Below, one piece after another: positions 26,947 to 35,960 of a stretch of 64,000 nt of DNA. Below the pieces are notes generated by a model. It made no database searches. It was not told where the DNA came from and was given only the letters and a program-made list of their open reading frames with translations. Source of the DNA: Dermabacteraceae bacterium TAE3-ERU5 (GTDB lineage: Bacteria; Actinomycetota; Actinomycetes; Actinomycetales; Dermabacteraceae). The DNA lies in assembly GCA_019218375.1 (NCBI GenBank), contig JAHUUK010000004.1:186001-250000 (forward strand), in the 5' to 3' direction. Position numbers and translations under genes: made by a program. Every line of letters starts with the position of its first letter. Position 1 is the stretch's first letter.

Positions 26947-28151
26947 CAGTGCCCCTTTGCGGCGCGGCCGCTTTCCTGGCCGGGTGGCGTGGTAGTCGTT
27001 TTCCTATCGTTCCGGGCGCTCAGCAGCTTTGCCAGTCGGCCACGCAGTTTGCCCGCGTGAACGGCCAGGCCGTGCCGCAGCCGGCTTTCGCTCGCGCTCA
27101 GATCACGCAGCGGATTACCGCTGGTGAGGGCGCGCAGACGGCCTTGCGCACCCTCGCGGCGGGCCAGCCTACCCGCTTGCGGCTGGGTGGTCTTCAGAAC
27201 GCGCAGGCGCTCTTTTTCGTAGAGGGAGAGCGGTTCCTGCGCGCGGGGGCACAGCGCGTTTAGCCGGTCTAGGCAGCGCCGCACCTCGGCTATTCCCGCC
27301 GCGTCCCAGACGGTGAGTTCTGATTCCGTGGCGGGGATCAGGGTGCGGCGCAGCAGCTTCACGGCCAGCGCATCACGCACGGGCTGGGGCAGCTGCGCGA
27401 ACCAGTCGGAGTCCACGATGCCGCGCAACGCCTCGGTGACCTCCAGGCAGGTGAAGCGCCGCGCCTGGATACGATCATCGCAGTCGGTGTGCACAGTCAG
27501 GTGCGCCCCGCTGCCAGGGGGCGCCACCAGCACTCGGCTGCAGGAATAAAGGCGTGCGGTAAATTCCTGGTCTTCGCCGGTAGCCAGCCCCTCCGCCATA
27601 CGCAGCTCGTGTTTTTCTAGCAGCTCGCGCTTGATCAGCGCGCAGGGGGAAGAACGGTAAAAGACGCGATCCGCGCAAATATCCAGGGTCGGCCCCGCCC
27701 AGGGGCGCGCCAGCAGCGTATCGAACGGCGCGCCGCTCGCGGTCTGGAAACGAGCAAAGGTTACGTCGGCATCAGTTGCCAGGGCCGCCCCCGCCAGTTC
27801 CCGCAGCGCTCCGGGCAGCAGTTCATCGTCGGAGCCGAGGATGAAAACGTATTCCGCCCGGGATGCGGCAAGCCCGGCATTGATCGGCCCGGCGGCGGAA
27901 CGGATGCCGTCGCGAAACTCGTGGAAAACGACCTTTTGTGGATCGTGGCCGGGCAGCAGGGCCGACATTTCCGCGGCGCTCACCCCGTGGCAGATAACCA
28001 GCGCCCGCACGGCGGTCATGCCCGGCGCGGCCGCGAAGACGGAGGCTACCGCGCGTGCCAGGGGCCGCGCGGTGGTGTGGATGGGGATGATTACGTCAAT
28101 GCTGACGTCCGTGACAGCTCTGTTCTCCGTAACAGCTCTGGGCGTGGGCAT
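26946..28151 (-). CDS. Family 2 glycosyltransferase with C-terminal basic extension
   Basis: 401 residues. The GT-A domain has DVIIPIHTTARPLARAV, a conserved PINAGLAASRAEYVFILGSDDELLPG metal-binding segment, and SPCALIKRELLEKH. The C-terminal ~120 residues are arginine-rich and helical, possibly for membrane or partner contact. ATG at 28151 is preferred, with AAGGAAGG 6 nt upstream; TTG at 28157 is the alternative. It sits 12 nt after the DUF6541-like gene and overlaps the ABC flippase gene. Sugar specificity is unknown. Confidence 0.82.
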   Translation of the reverse strand: MPTPRAVTENRAVTDVSIDVIIPIHTTARPLARAVASVFAAAPGMTAVRALVICHGVSAAEMSALLPGHDPQKVVFHEFRDGIRSAAGPINAGLAASRAEYVFILGSDDELLPGALRELAGAALATDADVTFARFQTASGAPFDTLLARPWAGPTLDICADRVFYRSSPCALIKRELLEKHELRMAEGLATGEDQEFTARLYSCSRVLVAPPGSGAHLTVHTDCDDRIQARRFTCLEVTEALRGIVDSDWFAQLPQPVRDALAVKLLRRTLIPATESELTVWDAAGIAEVRRCLDRLNALCPRAQEPLSLYEKERLRVLKTTQPQAGRLARREGAQGRLRALTSGNPLRDLSASESRLRHGLAVHAGKLRGRLAKLLSARNDRKTTTTPPGQESGRAAKGH

Positions 28152-28163
28152 ACGCAACCTTCC

Positions 28164-30143
28164 TTAGCAGGGATAGTTGATCCTATACAGGCGGTAGTTG
28201 CCGCGCTGCGCAACCAGGGTCAGGGCGCTTTCGGGGAAGTCGCTGAGCCGGTTGTATCCCTCTTCCCCTATTTTCTCACGTACCTGCCGCATGCCGTCGG
28301 GGGAATCGTCACGGTAAAAGTAGGTGGTGCCGAGCCGCTTTACGTCCCGGCAGAGCTGCGGATCGCTGGCAAAGCTATCGGCGCGTTCGGATACCCGCAG
28401 CTGGGGCTGGGCATAGATCCAGTGCAGGCCGGGGTAGATTACCGGCACGCCGCCGAGCAGGCTGTAGAAAGAGGTGCCGTCGTAGGGGTCCCCGATGACT
28501 TTGCCGGAGGAGACCAGCGGCGCGGTTTCCCGAATGAATTCTTCTTCTCCCGGACCGAGCAGGTTCGTGTACGACTTGACCGCTGGATCGTAGGCGTAGC
28601 TGGCCAGCTCGTATCGTTCCGCCGCGCGCCAGCCCGCGCTTGTCAGGCAGGAAACCGCGAGGGTCAAAATGAGCACTCCCCTGCGCGCCAGCCCGCGCGC
28701 TTCTTCGGTGAATAGCCTTGCCAGGCTGCACGCCAGGGCGGAGGTGCCAAAGCCGGCCGCCACCACGGTCAGCAGCGCCGCGAGCGGGGCAAGCCGGTGC
28801 CTGGCCTCGTACCAGGGAGCGGTAATCGCTTTCACCGTCCAGGCCGGTCCCCCGGCCAGAACCACCAGTAGGTAGGCGCAGACCAACATTGCCGCGAGCG
28901 GCAGCAGTTTGCGCCGCAGCATGATCAGCCCTGCGGCGGCGAGCAGCAAAACTATGAAATTACCGTACGGAGTGGGAGCGATCAGGCCAGTGTCGGCCCT
29001 GTCGTTTAAGGCCAGCATGAAGGAGGCGTAGCCGCTCGCGCCGTCGGTCTGGAAACGGGTCATCGCCCTCAGCCGCAGCAGCAGGCCGGGCAGCAGGAAG
29101 AACAGCGCCACCGCGCCTGCGCCAAGGCCTCCCAGCAGCAGGTAGCGGAAACGGTGTGCGATAGCGGGGAGCCTCCGCCAGGGAAGCATCAGCAGCATCC
29201 AGGGGGCGAACACGACACCCAGCGAAATTAGTCCCGACGGGTGCGCCAGCGCGATGCCGCACACCAGCAGCAGCGCCTCCGCGAGCCTTTCGTAGCGGTG
29301 GTAGCGGTAGACCCCGAGGGAGAACGCCCGCATCAGGGCCGCCAGCGCGGCGGGGAGCATCGCCAGCGAAAGCGTGTAGGGCCACAGCCCCACCATTACC
29401 CCCAGGTAGGAGTAGGAAACGATGCCGCCGCTTAAAACGGTGCTCGCGATTACCGCGTAGCTCAGCATCCGTCCCCGAACGCGCGCCGCGGAACGCACCA
29501 GGGCGGGTATGCCCAGCGGCCAGGCGGATATCGCGCACAGCAGCAGCACGGTGGAGGCGCGCGGCACATCCAGCGGAATGAGCGCGCTGACCGCGTGCCA
29601 AAGGGCCGGGTAATAGGTTTGCTGGCCCCCGTAGAGGTCGGCCAGAGCGCCGTAGGGGAAGGCGTTTTCGCCGCTTCTCACGGCCAGGGTGCCCGACATG
29701 TGGAAGAGGCTGTCCCATTCCTGCTGCGGCCGATGGTGCAGGTCGGGCTGCAAAAGCAACGGCAGGATTGCAAATAGCAGCGCTACCGCCACGGCAGACA
29801 GCACCGCCCACCTGTCCTTGCTACGGCCCCTGCCGGTCGGCTCCACCCGCGCGGCGGCGGGTTTGTACCTGCCGTAGGCTGCCGCTGCCAGGAGGGACGC
29901 TGCCATGCCCGCGCTGACGCTAAGACGCGTGAAGGGGATGCCGAGCACGCCGAAAATGAGGGTCCAGATTCCGATCAGGCTGACCGTTAGGGGGAAGCCG
30001 TAGGAAAACTTGAAGGGGACGGCAGAGCGGGCAAGCGTCAAGAACAGCACGCCGTAGCCGACGGTTACGGCGAGCGTTACAACGTAAAAAAATGCCAGCA
30101 GCAAGGCCGGTTGTCCTCCCCCGGTGAGCGGCCGCATAGGCAC
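28164..30143 (-). CDS. DUF6541-like polytopic membrane protein (paralogue of 17520-19382)
   Basis: Up to 659 residues with about 13-15 hydrophobic helices and a soluble C-terminal segment. It shares with its paralogue the early-loop motif WDSLFHMSGTLAV and the C-terminal GKVIGDPYDGTSFYSLLGGVPVIYPG. This fold is consistent with a GT-C glycosyltransferase or glycan polymerase, which this locus otherwise lacks. The annotated start is GTG at 30143, but a TTG near 30111 preceded by GGGGGAGG would remove 11 residues and looks equally good. First gene of the operon running down to 19403. Confidence 0.77.
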   Translation of the reverse strand: MPMRPLTGGGQPALLLAFFYVVTLAVTVGYGVLFLTLARSAVPFKFSYGFPLTVSLIGIWTLIFGVLGIPFTRLSVSAGMAASLLAAAAYGRYKPAAARVEPTGRGRSKDRWAVLSAVAVALLFAILPLLLQPDLHHRPQQEWDSLFHMSGTLAVRSGENAFPYGALADLYGGQQTYYPALWHAVSALIPLDVPRASTVLLLCAISAWPLGIPALVRSAARVRGRMLSYAVIASTVLSGGIVSYSYLGVMVGLWPYTLSLAMLPAALAALMRAFSLGVYRYHRYERLAEALLLVCGIALAHPSGLISLGVVFAPWMLLMLPWRRLPAIAHRFRYLLLGGLGAGAVALFFLLPGLLLRLRAMTRFQTDGASGYASFMLALNDRADTGLIAPTPYGNFIVLLLAAAGLIMLRRKLLPLAAMLVCAYLLVVLAGGPAWTVKAITAPWYEARHRLAPLAALLTVVAAGFGTSALACSLARLFTEEARGLARRGVLILTLAVSCLTSAGWRAAERYELASYAYDPAVKSYTNLLGPGEEEFIRETAPLVSSGKVIGDPYDGTSFYSLLGGVPVIYPGLHWIYAQPQLRVSERADSFASDPQLCRDVKRLGTTYFYRDDSPDGMRQVREKIGEEGYNRLSDFPESALTLVAQRGNYRLYRINYPC

Positions 30144-30238
30144 CGCCCCGAAACAGTGCTGCCCCGGAGCAACCGGGGCAGCAGCGCTATCTCTGCGTCA
30201 CGCCCGGTTCGCTCCCAGCGTGATCGCACCACTTCTAA

Positions 30239-31234
30239 CTATCCGAGAGTAACAACCGAACGGCTCGCGGCGGACGTTAAAACGGCCTCCACGGCGCGAA
30301 CCGTGTTCAGCCCCTCACGCATCGTCACGATGTTGCTCGGATCGCCCAGCACCGCGTCGCGGAACGCGAGGTGTTCGGTGCGCAGCGGCTCGCGGCGGGT
30401 GAGCGCATAGCGCACCATGTCTCCCTCGGTAACGCCGCGGAAGGACTGCATCGATTCCCATTCGTTGGTGATGCTGGAGCCGTTCGCGTAGAAGGTGAGG
30501 TCGGCGGTGGCGGTGTCTCCCACCAGCGCGCCCTTTTCGCCGGTGACGACGGTGACGCGCTCCTTGAACGGGGAAAGCCAGTTCACGATGTGGCTCGTGA
30601 TGATGTCGTTCTTGAGCCTGCCGCAGACGCTGACCATATCTTCTAGGTCCCGGCCCGATTCGCTCGCCGTCACCGCGCTGAGAGAGGCGAATTCGCTCTG
30701 CGCCACCCAGGCGGTCAGGTCGATATCGTGCGTGGCCAGGTCCTTGACGACGCCGACGTCCGCGATGCGCGCCGGGAAAGCACCCTGCCTGCGGGTAGCG
30801 ATCTGGTAGATCTTGCCGAGCTGACCGTCGGCAATCCGCTTACGCATCTCCTGCAGGGCCGGGTTGTAGCGTTCGATGTAGCCGACCGCCCCTACCAGAC
30901 CGCGCTCCTCGAACGCCGCCGTGATTTCTTCCGCCTCGGCGACGTCAAAGGCCAGCGGCTTTTCCACCAGGCAGTGCACCCCGGCCTCGGCGAAGGTGAG
31001 CGCCACGTCGCGGTGGAACGCGGTCGGCACCGCGATCACCGCGTAATCGATGCCGGCCTTAACCAGCGCTTCGGCATCGGGCAGAATGTCGTAGCCGCGG
31101 GCCGCGCCGTGCGGATCGCCGCCCGGATCGGCCACCGCAACCAGTTCCACGCCCTCGATCGACTGCAGGTTACGGGCGTGGTGACGCCCCATCATGCCTA
31201 GGCCGATCAGGCCCGCGCGCAGGGTCTTAGCCAT
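30239..31234 (-). CDS. wbpB: Gfo/Idh/MocA-family oxidoreductase (WbpB/WlbA-like)
   Basis: 331 residues. N-terminal Rossmann motif GLIGLGMMGRHHARN, the family EKP motif in CLVEKPLAF, and the substrate-side DLATHDIDL. In the WbpB/WlbA branch the enzyme oxidises C3 of UDP-GlcNAcA with tightly held NAD+, preparing it for transamination. The gene is followed after 2 nt by the aminotransferase's neighbour position in the same operon (aminotransferase lies upstream), which supports that role. On sequence alone other sugar or inositol dehydrogenases of the family remain possible. Confidence 0.85.
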   Translation of the reverse strand: MAKTLRAGLIGLGMMGRHHARNLQSIEGVELVAVADPGGDPHGAARGYDILPDAEALVKAGIDYAVIAVPTAFHRDVALTFAEAGVHCLVEKPLAFDVAEAEEITAAFEERGLVGAVGYIERYNPALQEMRKRIADGQLGKIYQIATRRQGAFPARIADVGVVKDLATHDIDLTAWVAQSEFASLSAVTASESGRDLEDMVSVCGRLKNDIITSHIVNWLSPFKERVTVVTGEKGALVGDTATADLTFYANGSSITNEWESMQSFRGVTEGDMVRYALTRREPLRTEHLAFRDAVLGDPSNIVTMREGLNTVRAVEAVLTSAASRSVVTLG

Positions 31235-31236
31235 CT

Positions 31237-32355
31237 CTACGCACCGGCCTTCGCCACGGCGTTAACGGCGGCCACGATGCGATCGCGGTCGGCGTCGCTG
31301 ACGCTCGGGTGAACCGGCAGCGAGATAACCTCGCGCGCGGCCTTCTCGGTTTCGGGAAGGTCAAGTTCGAGCGCGTAGGAGGGCAGGCGATGCACCGGGG
31401 TCGGGTAGTAGACGCCGCAGCCGACGCCGTGCTCCTCACGCAGCGCCTGCGCGAACCGGTCACGCTCTTCGCCCGTGGCATCGGCTACGCGGATCGTGTA
31501 CTGGTGGTAGACGTGCGTGGCGCCCTCCGCAACCGGCGGGATCACTACCCCGGCAAGGTTTTCGTCGAAGAACGCGGCCAGCTCCTGGCGGCGGGCGGTC
31601 CAGGCGGGGAGTTTGCCGAGCTGCACGCGGCCGATAGCGGCGTGGATGTCGGTCATGCGGTTGTTCAGGCCCGCGATCTCGTTCGCGTACTGCACCTGCA
31701 TGCCCTGGTTACGCCACAGCTTTACGTTGCGCGCCAGCTCCTCGTCGGCGCAGGAAACCATGCCGCCCTCACCCGAGGTCATGTTCTTGGTCGGGTAGAG
31801 GGAGAACATGCCGAAGCGGCCGAAGGTGCCGACCTGGCGGCCTTTCCAGGTAGCGCCGTGCGCCTGCGCGGCGTCTTCCGCCACCAGCAGGCCGTGCTTT
31901 TCGGCGATGGCCACGATTTCATCCATGTTCGCGGGGTGGCCGTAAAGGTGCACGGGCTGAATCGCGACCGTCTTTTCGGTGATCGCGGCTTCGATCTTTG
32001 CCGGGTCCATGCAGAAGGTAGCCGGGTCGATATCCACGAACACGGGGGTAGCGCCGATCACGGCAACGCAGTTTGCGGTGGCCGCGAACGTGAACGAGGG
32101 AACGATTACCTCATCGCCCGGCCTGACGCCCGCCGCGAGCAGGCCGAGGTGCTGGCCGCTGGTGCCGGAATTAACCGCCACGCAGGGGCGGCCACCGGCC
32201 AGTTCCCGCGAAAACTCTTCCTCAAAGGCGGCAACTTCGGGCCCCTGCGCGACCATGCCGGAAAGCAGCACGCGATCTACGGCGGCGCGTTCTTCGTCGC
32301 CGATAATCGGTTTAGCTGCGGGGATCATGTTATTCATCTGCGAAAAATCCTTCAC
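31237..32355 (-). CDS. wbpE: DegT/DnrJ/EryC1/StrS-family sugar aminotransferase (WbpE-like)
   Basis: About 372 residues. PLP-binding lysine lies in SLYPTKNMTSGEGGM, with NSGTSGQHLGL and AEDAAQAHGA as cofactor contacts; the N-terminus has IPAAKPIIGDEERAAV. The WbpE branch transfers an amino group from glutamate to the 3-keto-uronic acid made by the oxidoreductase, giving the 3-amino sugar. It is preceded by the acetyltransferase and followed by the oxidoreductase with 2-nt gaps, forming a three-gene unit. GTG at 32355 is used; ATG codons six and nine residues later are alternatives. Confidence 0.9.
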   Translation of the reverse strand: MKDFSQMNNMIPAAKPIIGDEERAAVDRVLLSGMVAQGPEVAAFEEEFSRELAGGRPCVAVNSGTSGQHLGLLAAGVRPGDEVIVPSFTFAATANCVAVIGATPVFVDIDPATFCMDPAKIEAAITEKTVAIQPVHLYGHPANMDEIVAIAEKHGLLVAEDAAQAHGATWKGRQVGTFGRFGMFSLYPTKNMTSGEGGMVSCADEELARNVKLWRNQGMQVQYANEIAGLNNRMTDIHAAIGRVQLGKLPAWTARRQELAAFFDENLAGVVIPPVAEGATHVYHQYTIRVADATGEERDRFAQALREEHGVGCGVYYPTPVHRLPSYALELDLPETEKAAREVISLPVHPSVSDADRDRIVAAVNAVAKAGA

Positions 32356-32357
32356 CT

Positions 32358-32957
32358 TCAGTCGCGGCAGAGGCGCAGCCCGCCCGTGCCCTCGTCAAAC
32401 TCGTAGCTTTCCGAGGTGACGGGGCAAACCCACCTGTCACCGTCGGCCGTGAGCGGTTCTCCCGCCCTACCCACCCAGGCGATGCGCTTGGCGGGCACCC
32501 CCGCCACGAGCGCGTGCGGCGGTACGTCGCGCACCACGGTTGCTCCCGCCGCCACCAGCGCCCAGGCACCGATGGTGACCGGTGCTACGCAGACCGCGCG
32601 AGCGCCGATAGATGCGCCCTCGCCGCAGGTGACTCCCACCGGCTCCCAGTCGTGGGCGCTCTTCGGCGTGAGGTCGGGATTTACCGCGCGCGGGAAATGA
32701 TCGTTGGTGAACACGACCGCGGGGCCGACGAACACGCCGTCGGCCAGCTTCGCCGGTTCGTAGACGAGGGCATAATTTTGCACCTTGCAGCCGCGCCCCA
32801 TTTCGACGCCACTGCCGATGTACGCGCCGCGGCCGACTATGCAGTCTTCTCCCAGCCGGGCACCTTCCCTCACCTGCGCGTTATGCCAGATTTTGCTTCC
32901 GCGCCCGATCACTGCAGTCTCTGCTACATCGGCGCCTTCCGCGACGCTAAAAGTCAT
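32358..32957 (-). CDS. wbpD: UDP-3-amino-uronate N-acetyltransferase (WbpD/WlbB-like)
   Basis: 199 residues of left-handed beta-helix hexapeptide repeats (AVIGRGSKIWHNAQVREGARLGED and onward) with the FTNDHFPRAVN loop and a C-terminal segment carrying two cysteines around WVCP and LRLC. This matches acetyltransferases that N-acetylate the 3-amino group of UDP-GlcNAc3NA. ATG at 32957 is favoured; TATGCT ends 6 nt before it and no clear ribosome binding site exists, so it may be leaderless. A TTG at 32978 is the longer alternative. It begins the wbpD-wbpE-wbpB unit, just after purE. Confidence 0.88.
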   Translation of the reverse strand: MTFSVAEGADVAETAVIGRGSKIWHNAQVREGARLGEDCIVGRGAYIGSGVEMGRGCKVQNYALVYEPAKLADGVFVGPAVVFTNDHFPRAVNPDLTPKSAHDWEPVGVTCGEGASIGARAVCVAPVTIGAWALVAAGATVVRDVPPHALVAGVPAKRIAWVGRAGEPLTADGDRWVCPVTSESYEFDEGTGGLRLCRD

Positions 32958-32963
32958 GCCTTG

Positions 32964-32969
32964 AGCATA
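32964..32969 (-). promoter_or_regulatory. -10 element of a probable leaderless promoter for the wbpD-E-B unit
   Basis: TATGCT on the minus strand is followed after 6 nt by the ATG of the acetyltransferase gene, with no Shine-Dalgarno sequence. This would give the sugar genes their own transcript separate from the upstream purK-purE operon. The -35 region is weak. Confidence 0.4.
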
Positions 32970-33008
32970 CTCGCGCAATGTCCCTGAAAACCCTGTCTCG
33001 CGCAGTGG

Positions 33009-33500
33009 CTACCGGCAGTTGCGAACCTTATCTCCCTTGGCCTGGGCCACGTTTCGCAGTTCTTCTTGGAAAGCCACCATGCGGCGGCGCACGTCAAGAT
33101 CGTGCGCCGCGATGATGCGCGCGGCCAGCAACCCGGCGTTGCGGGCACCGCCGATAGAGACGGTGGCTACCGGCACCCCGGCGGGCATTTGCACGATGGA
33201 AAGCAGCGAATCCATGCCGTCCAGGTGTTTCAGGGGCACGGGCACCCCGATCACCGGCAGCGGGCTCAGGGATGCCAGCATTCCGGGCAGGTGCGCGGCT
33301 CCCCCGGCTCCGGCGATCACCACGCTGTAGCCGCGTTTAGCGACGCTTTTGCCCCAGTCCACCATTTCCTGCGGCATACGGTGTGCCGAGACGACGTCGG
33401 CATCCCAGGCAATCCCAAACTCATCCAGGGCCTCGCCCGCCTGCCGCATCACCGGGAAGTCGGAATCCGACCCCATCACGATCGCTACCTTCGCGCTCAT
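33009..33500 (-). CDS. purE: N5-carboxyaminoimidazole ribonucleotide mutase PurE
   Basis: 163 residues, normal class I PurE length. Signature MGSDSDFPVMRQA at the N-terminus, the catalytic-histidine region SAHRMPQ, and GAGGAAHLPGMLAS. It converts N5-CAIR to CAIR in de novo purine synthesis, using the product of PurK. The start codon overlaps the purK stop (ATGA), so the two are co-translated. Confidence 0.97.
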   Translation of the reverse strand: MSAKVAIVMGSDSDFPVMRQAGEALDEFGIAWDADVVSAHRMPQEMVDWGKSVAKRGYSVVIAGAGGAAHLPGMLASLSPLPVIGVPVPLKHLDGMDSLLSIVQMPAGVPVATVSIGGARNAGLLAARIIAAHDLDVRRRMVAFQEELRNVAQAKGDKVRNCR

Positions 33501-34636
33501 TTCTTTTCCCCTTCACGCACGATGAGTTTTTCTGCCCGGTGGGCAGCATCTATCAGCTGCCCCACGTCTTCTCCGCTCAGGTTCACGTGCCCGACTTTGC
33601 GGCGATGCTTAACCTCTTTGCCGTAGAGGTGCAGTTTCACGGCGGGGACGCTCGCTAGGGCCAGTGCCGCCCCTGCGCGTAGGTCCTGTCTGGTATCTCC
33701 GAGCAGGTTCACCATCACGGTGTGGCGGGAATGCGGCGCGGTGTCTCCCAGGGGCAGCCCGGCGACGGCCCGCAGATGCTGTTCGAACTGTCCCGTCACC
33801 GCGCCATCCATGCTCCAGTGGCCGCAGTTGTGCGGGCGCATGGCCAGTTCGTTTACGTAAACCTTTTCCCCTACCTGGAACAGTTCTACCGCCAGCATGC
33901 CGACCACACCGATTCTTTCGGCGATCGCTGCCGCGATTTCCCTGGCGCGCTTATCTACTCCCTCCGGGATTCCCGGCGCGGGAGCGATCACGCGGTAGCA
34001 GCGGCCGCTGCGCTGCAGGGTTTCCACCGTCGGATAATGGCGCATTTCTCCCTGCGGGGTGCGGGCTACCTGCGCCCCCAGCTCCCTATCGAAGAACACG
34101 ATTTCTTCCGCCAGCAAAACGCCGTCGCGCGCCAGCCAATCGTCAGCCTCACGGGCAGTTTTGACGCGGCGCACGCCGTTGCCGTCGTAGCCGCCGCGCA
34201 CAGTCTTTACGACCAGTTCGCCGCATTCCTTTAACGCGTCGGCCAGCTGCGCGCTGCTTTCGATCCGCCACCAGCGCGGGGAATCAATTTCCAGTTCCGT
34301 AAGCAGTTCGCGCATGGCCAGCTTATCCTGCGCATACAGCAGCGCCTCCGGCGGCGGGTAGATCGCGCAGCCGGTTTCCGCGAGCGCCCGCAGCGCCTCC
34401 GGCGGCACCTGTTCGTGATCGAAGGTAACCACGTCCACGCTGTTTCCGAGGCGGCGCACCGCCTCCGGATCGTCCGGGCTGCCCAGCTGCACGCTGGCCG
34501 CCACCTGGGCGGCGCTTTCCTGCGGGTCGTTGGCGAGAACCGTCAGTTCCAGCGCGAGTTCCGCGGCCGGGCCGACCATCATGCGGGCTAACTGCCCGCC
34601 TCCGATAACTCCGATCCTACGGTGCGCTGTCTGCAA
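33497..34636 (-). CDS. purK: N5-carboxyaminoimidazole ribonucleotide synthase PurK
   Basis: 379 residues, ATP-grasp enzyme that carboxylates AIR with bicarbonate and ATP. N-terminal IGVIGGGQLARMM, ATP-grasp segments VKTVRGGYDGNG and LLAEEIVFFDRELG, and the C-terminal NELAMRPHNCGHWSMDGAVTGQFEQH are characteristic. The start is TTG at 34636 with GAGGAG 7 nt upstream. It lies 4 nt after the sensor kinase gene and overlaps purE, placing purine genes at the end of a signalling operon. Confidence 0.97.
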   Translation of the reverse strand: MQTAHRRIGVIGGGQLARMMVGPAAELALELTVLANDPQESAAQVAASVQLGSPDDPEAVRRLGNSVDVVTFDHEQVPPEALRALAETGCAIYPPPEALLYAQDKLAMRELLTELEIDSPRWWRIESSAQLADALKECGELVVKTVRGGYDGNGVRRVKTAREADDWLARDGVLLAEEIVFFDRELGAQVARTPQGEMRHYPTVETLQRSGRCYRVIAPAPGIPEGVDKRAREIAAAIAERIGVVGMLAVELFQVGEKVYVNELAMRPHNCGHWSMDGAVTGQFEQHLRAVAGLPLGDTAPHSRHTVMVNLLGDTRQDLRAGAALALASVPAVKLHLYGKEVKHRRKVGHVNLSGEDVGQLIDAAHRAEKLIVREGEKK

Positions 34637-34640
34637 GGGG

Positions 34641-35957
34641 TTACTCCTCTATCTCAACTACAGTGCGAGAACGGCGGCGGCGCGGCGGCGCGGCCTGATC
34701 GTCCTGTTCGGACGGTGCAGAAATCAGGAAGATGCCAAACTTGGCGGGGTTTTCGGTGAGCAGTTCGAGGCGGCCACCATCGTCTTCCACGAGGGTGCGG
34801 GCCAGTGCTAGACCGACCCCCGTGCCGGTGCTGCCCTCTCCGGAAACCGAGCGCTCAAACACGCGCTTTCCCAGCGCCGGATCAATGCCGGGGCCTTCGT
34901 CGGACACCTCCACCACGGTGGACTTCGCGTTCTTACGCACCTTCACCAGCGTGCGCCCGGCCCCGTGGGTGAGCGAGTTTTCGATCAGGGTGGCCACCAC
35001 CTGCGTGAGCGGCCCCGCGCTGGCCCAGACCGCGGCGCTGCGCGGCACCTGTACCAGCAGCCTGCGGCGGGCGGCCCGGAATGCGGGCTGCCACTCCTCG
35101 CTTTGCTGGGTGAGCACGGAACGCAGTTCCACCACGCCGGGGGTGCGGCGCGCGGAGGAACGCGGCGCGTTAATTAGATCGTGCACCACCTCGGTCAGGC
35201 GATCCACCTGTTCAAGCGAGATGCGGGCCTCTTCGCGCACCCATTCCTCGGAACTGGTGGCGAGGATTTCATCCAGCCGCATGGAAAGCGCGGTGAGCGG
35301 GGTGCGTAGCTGGTGCGAGGCGTCGGAGGCGAGCGTGCGTTCGGCGGCCAGGCGTTCCGAAAGCAGCGCGCCGGACTTCGCCAGTTCCTGTGCCACGGTG
35401 TCGATCTCGGGAATGTCGCAGCGTTCCCAGCGCACGCGGGAGCGGCCGGAGCCGAGTTCCTCCGCGCGGCGGGTGAGCACCGCAAGCGGCGCGGAAATGC
35501 GCTGCGCCTGCCACAGTGCCACGGAAACGCTGATGGCGATGGCGGAAAGGCCTGCCACGCTGATCAGCACCCAGGCGGTAGCAACGTGCGAACTGACGTC
35601 GCTCTGCGGCACCACCACGTTCACGGTTTCGCCGCGCAGCCCCGCCAGGGAACTGGTACGGGCCGGATCTGCCGGGGGCGGGCCCGACTCCACGATGGTG
35701 CCCTCGTGCTCAACCGAAATGTAAAGGTTCAGCCCCTCCTGGGACTGGGCGAAAGCCAGCAGGGTATCGCGGTCTACGCTTTTGCCTACGGCCAGCAGCG
35801 AATCGACCTTTTTCAATACCGCCACGTTCACCTTGTCGGCGCGTTCATAAACGCTGGTGCGCACGATGGTGAGCCAGGAAACCGCGAGCGGTATGCCCAG
35901 CATGAGCACCGCCAGCAGTACCGTGACGACGGTGGCCTGCAGGACCCTCTGCCGCAC
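34641..35957 (-). CDS. Two-component sensor histidine kinase
   Basis: 438 residues. Membrane helices at about 8-30 and 127-149 enclose an extracytoplasmic sensor of roughly 95 residues; a HAMP region follows. The phospho-accepting histidine is H215 in DASHQLRTPL; the ATPase domain has the N-box ENSLTHG and DEGPGID plus GTGVGLAL. The tail is rich in charged residues (RRRRSR). It starts 3 nt after the response regulator with a weak ribosome binding site, so translation is coupled. The signal sensed is unknown. Confidence 0.94.
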   Translation of the reverse strand: MRQRVLQATVVTVLLAVLMLGIPLAVSWLTIVRTSVYERADKVNVAVLKKVDSLLAVGKSVDRDTLLAFAQSQEGLNLYISVEHEGTIVESGPPPADPARTSSLAGLRGETVNVVVPQSDVSSHVATAWVLISVAGLSAIAISVSVALWQAQRISAPLAVLTRRAEELGSGRSRVRWERCDIPEIDTVAQELAKSGALLSERLAAERTLASDASHQLRTPLTALSMRLDEILATSSEEWVREEARISLEQVDRLTEVVHDLINAPRSSARRTPGVVELRSVLTQQSEEWQPAFRAARRRLLVQVPRSAAVWASAGPLTQVVATLIENSLTHGAGRTLVKVRKNAKSTVVEVSDEGPGIDPALGKRVFERSVSGEGSTGTGVGLALARTLVEDDGGRLELLTENPAKFGIFLISAPSEQDDQAAPPRRRRSRTVVEIEE

Positions 35958-35960
35958 CGG

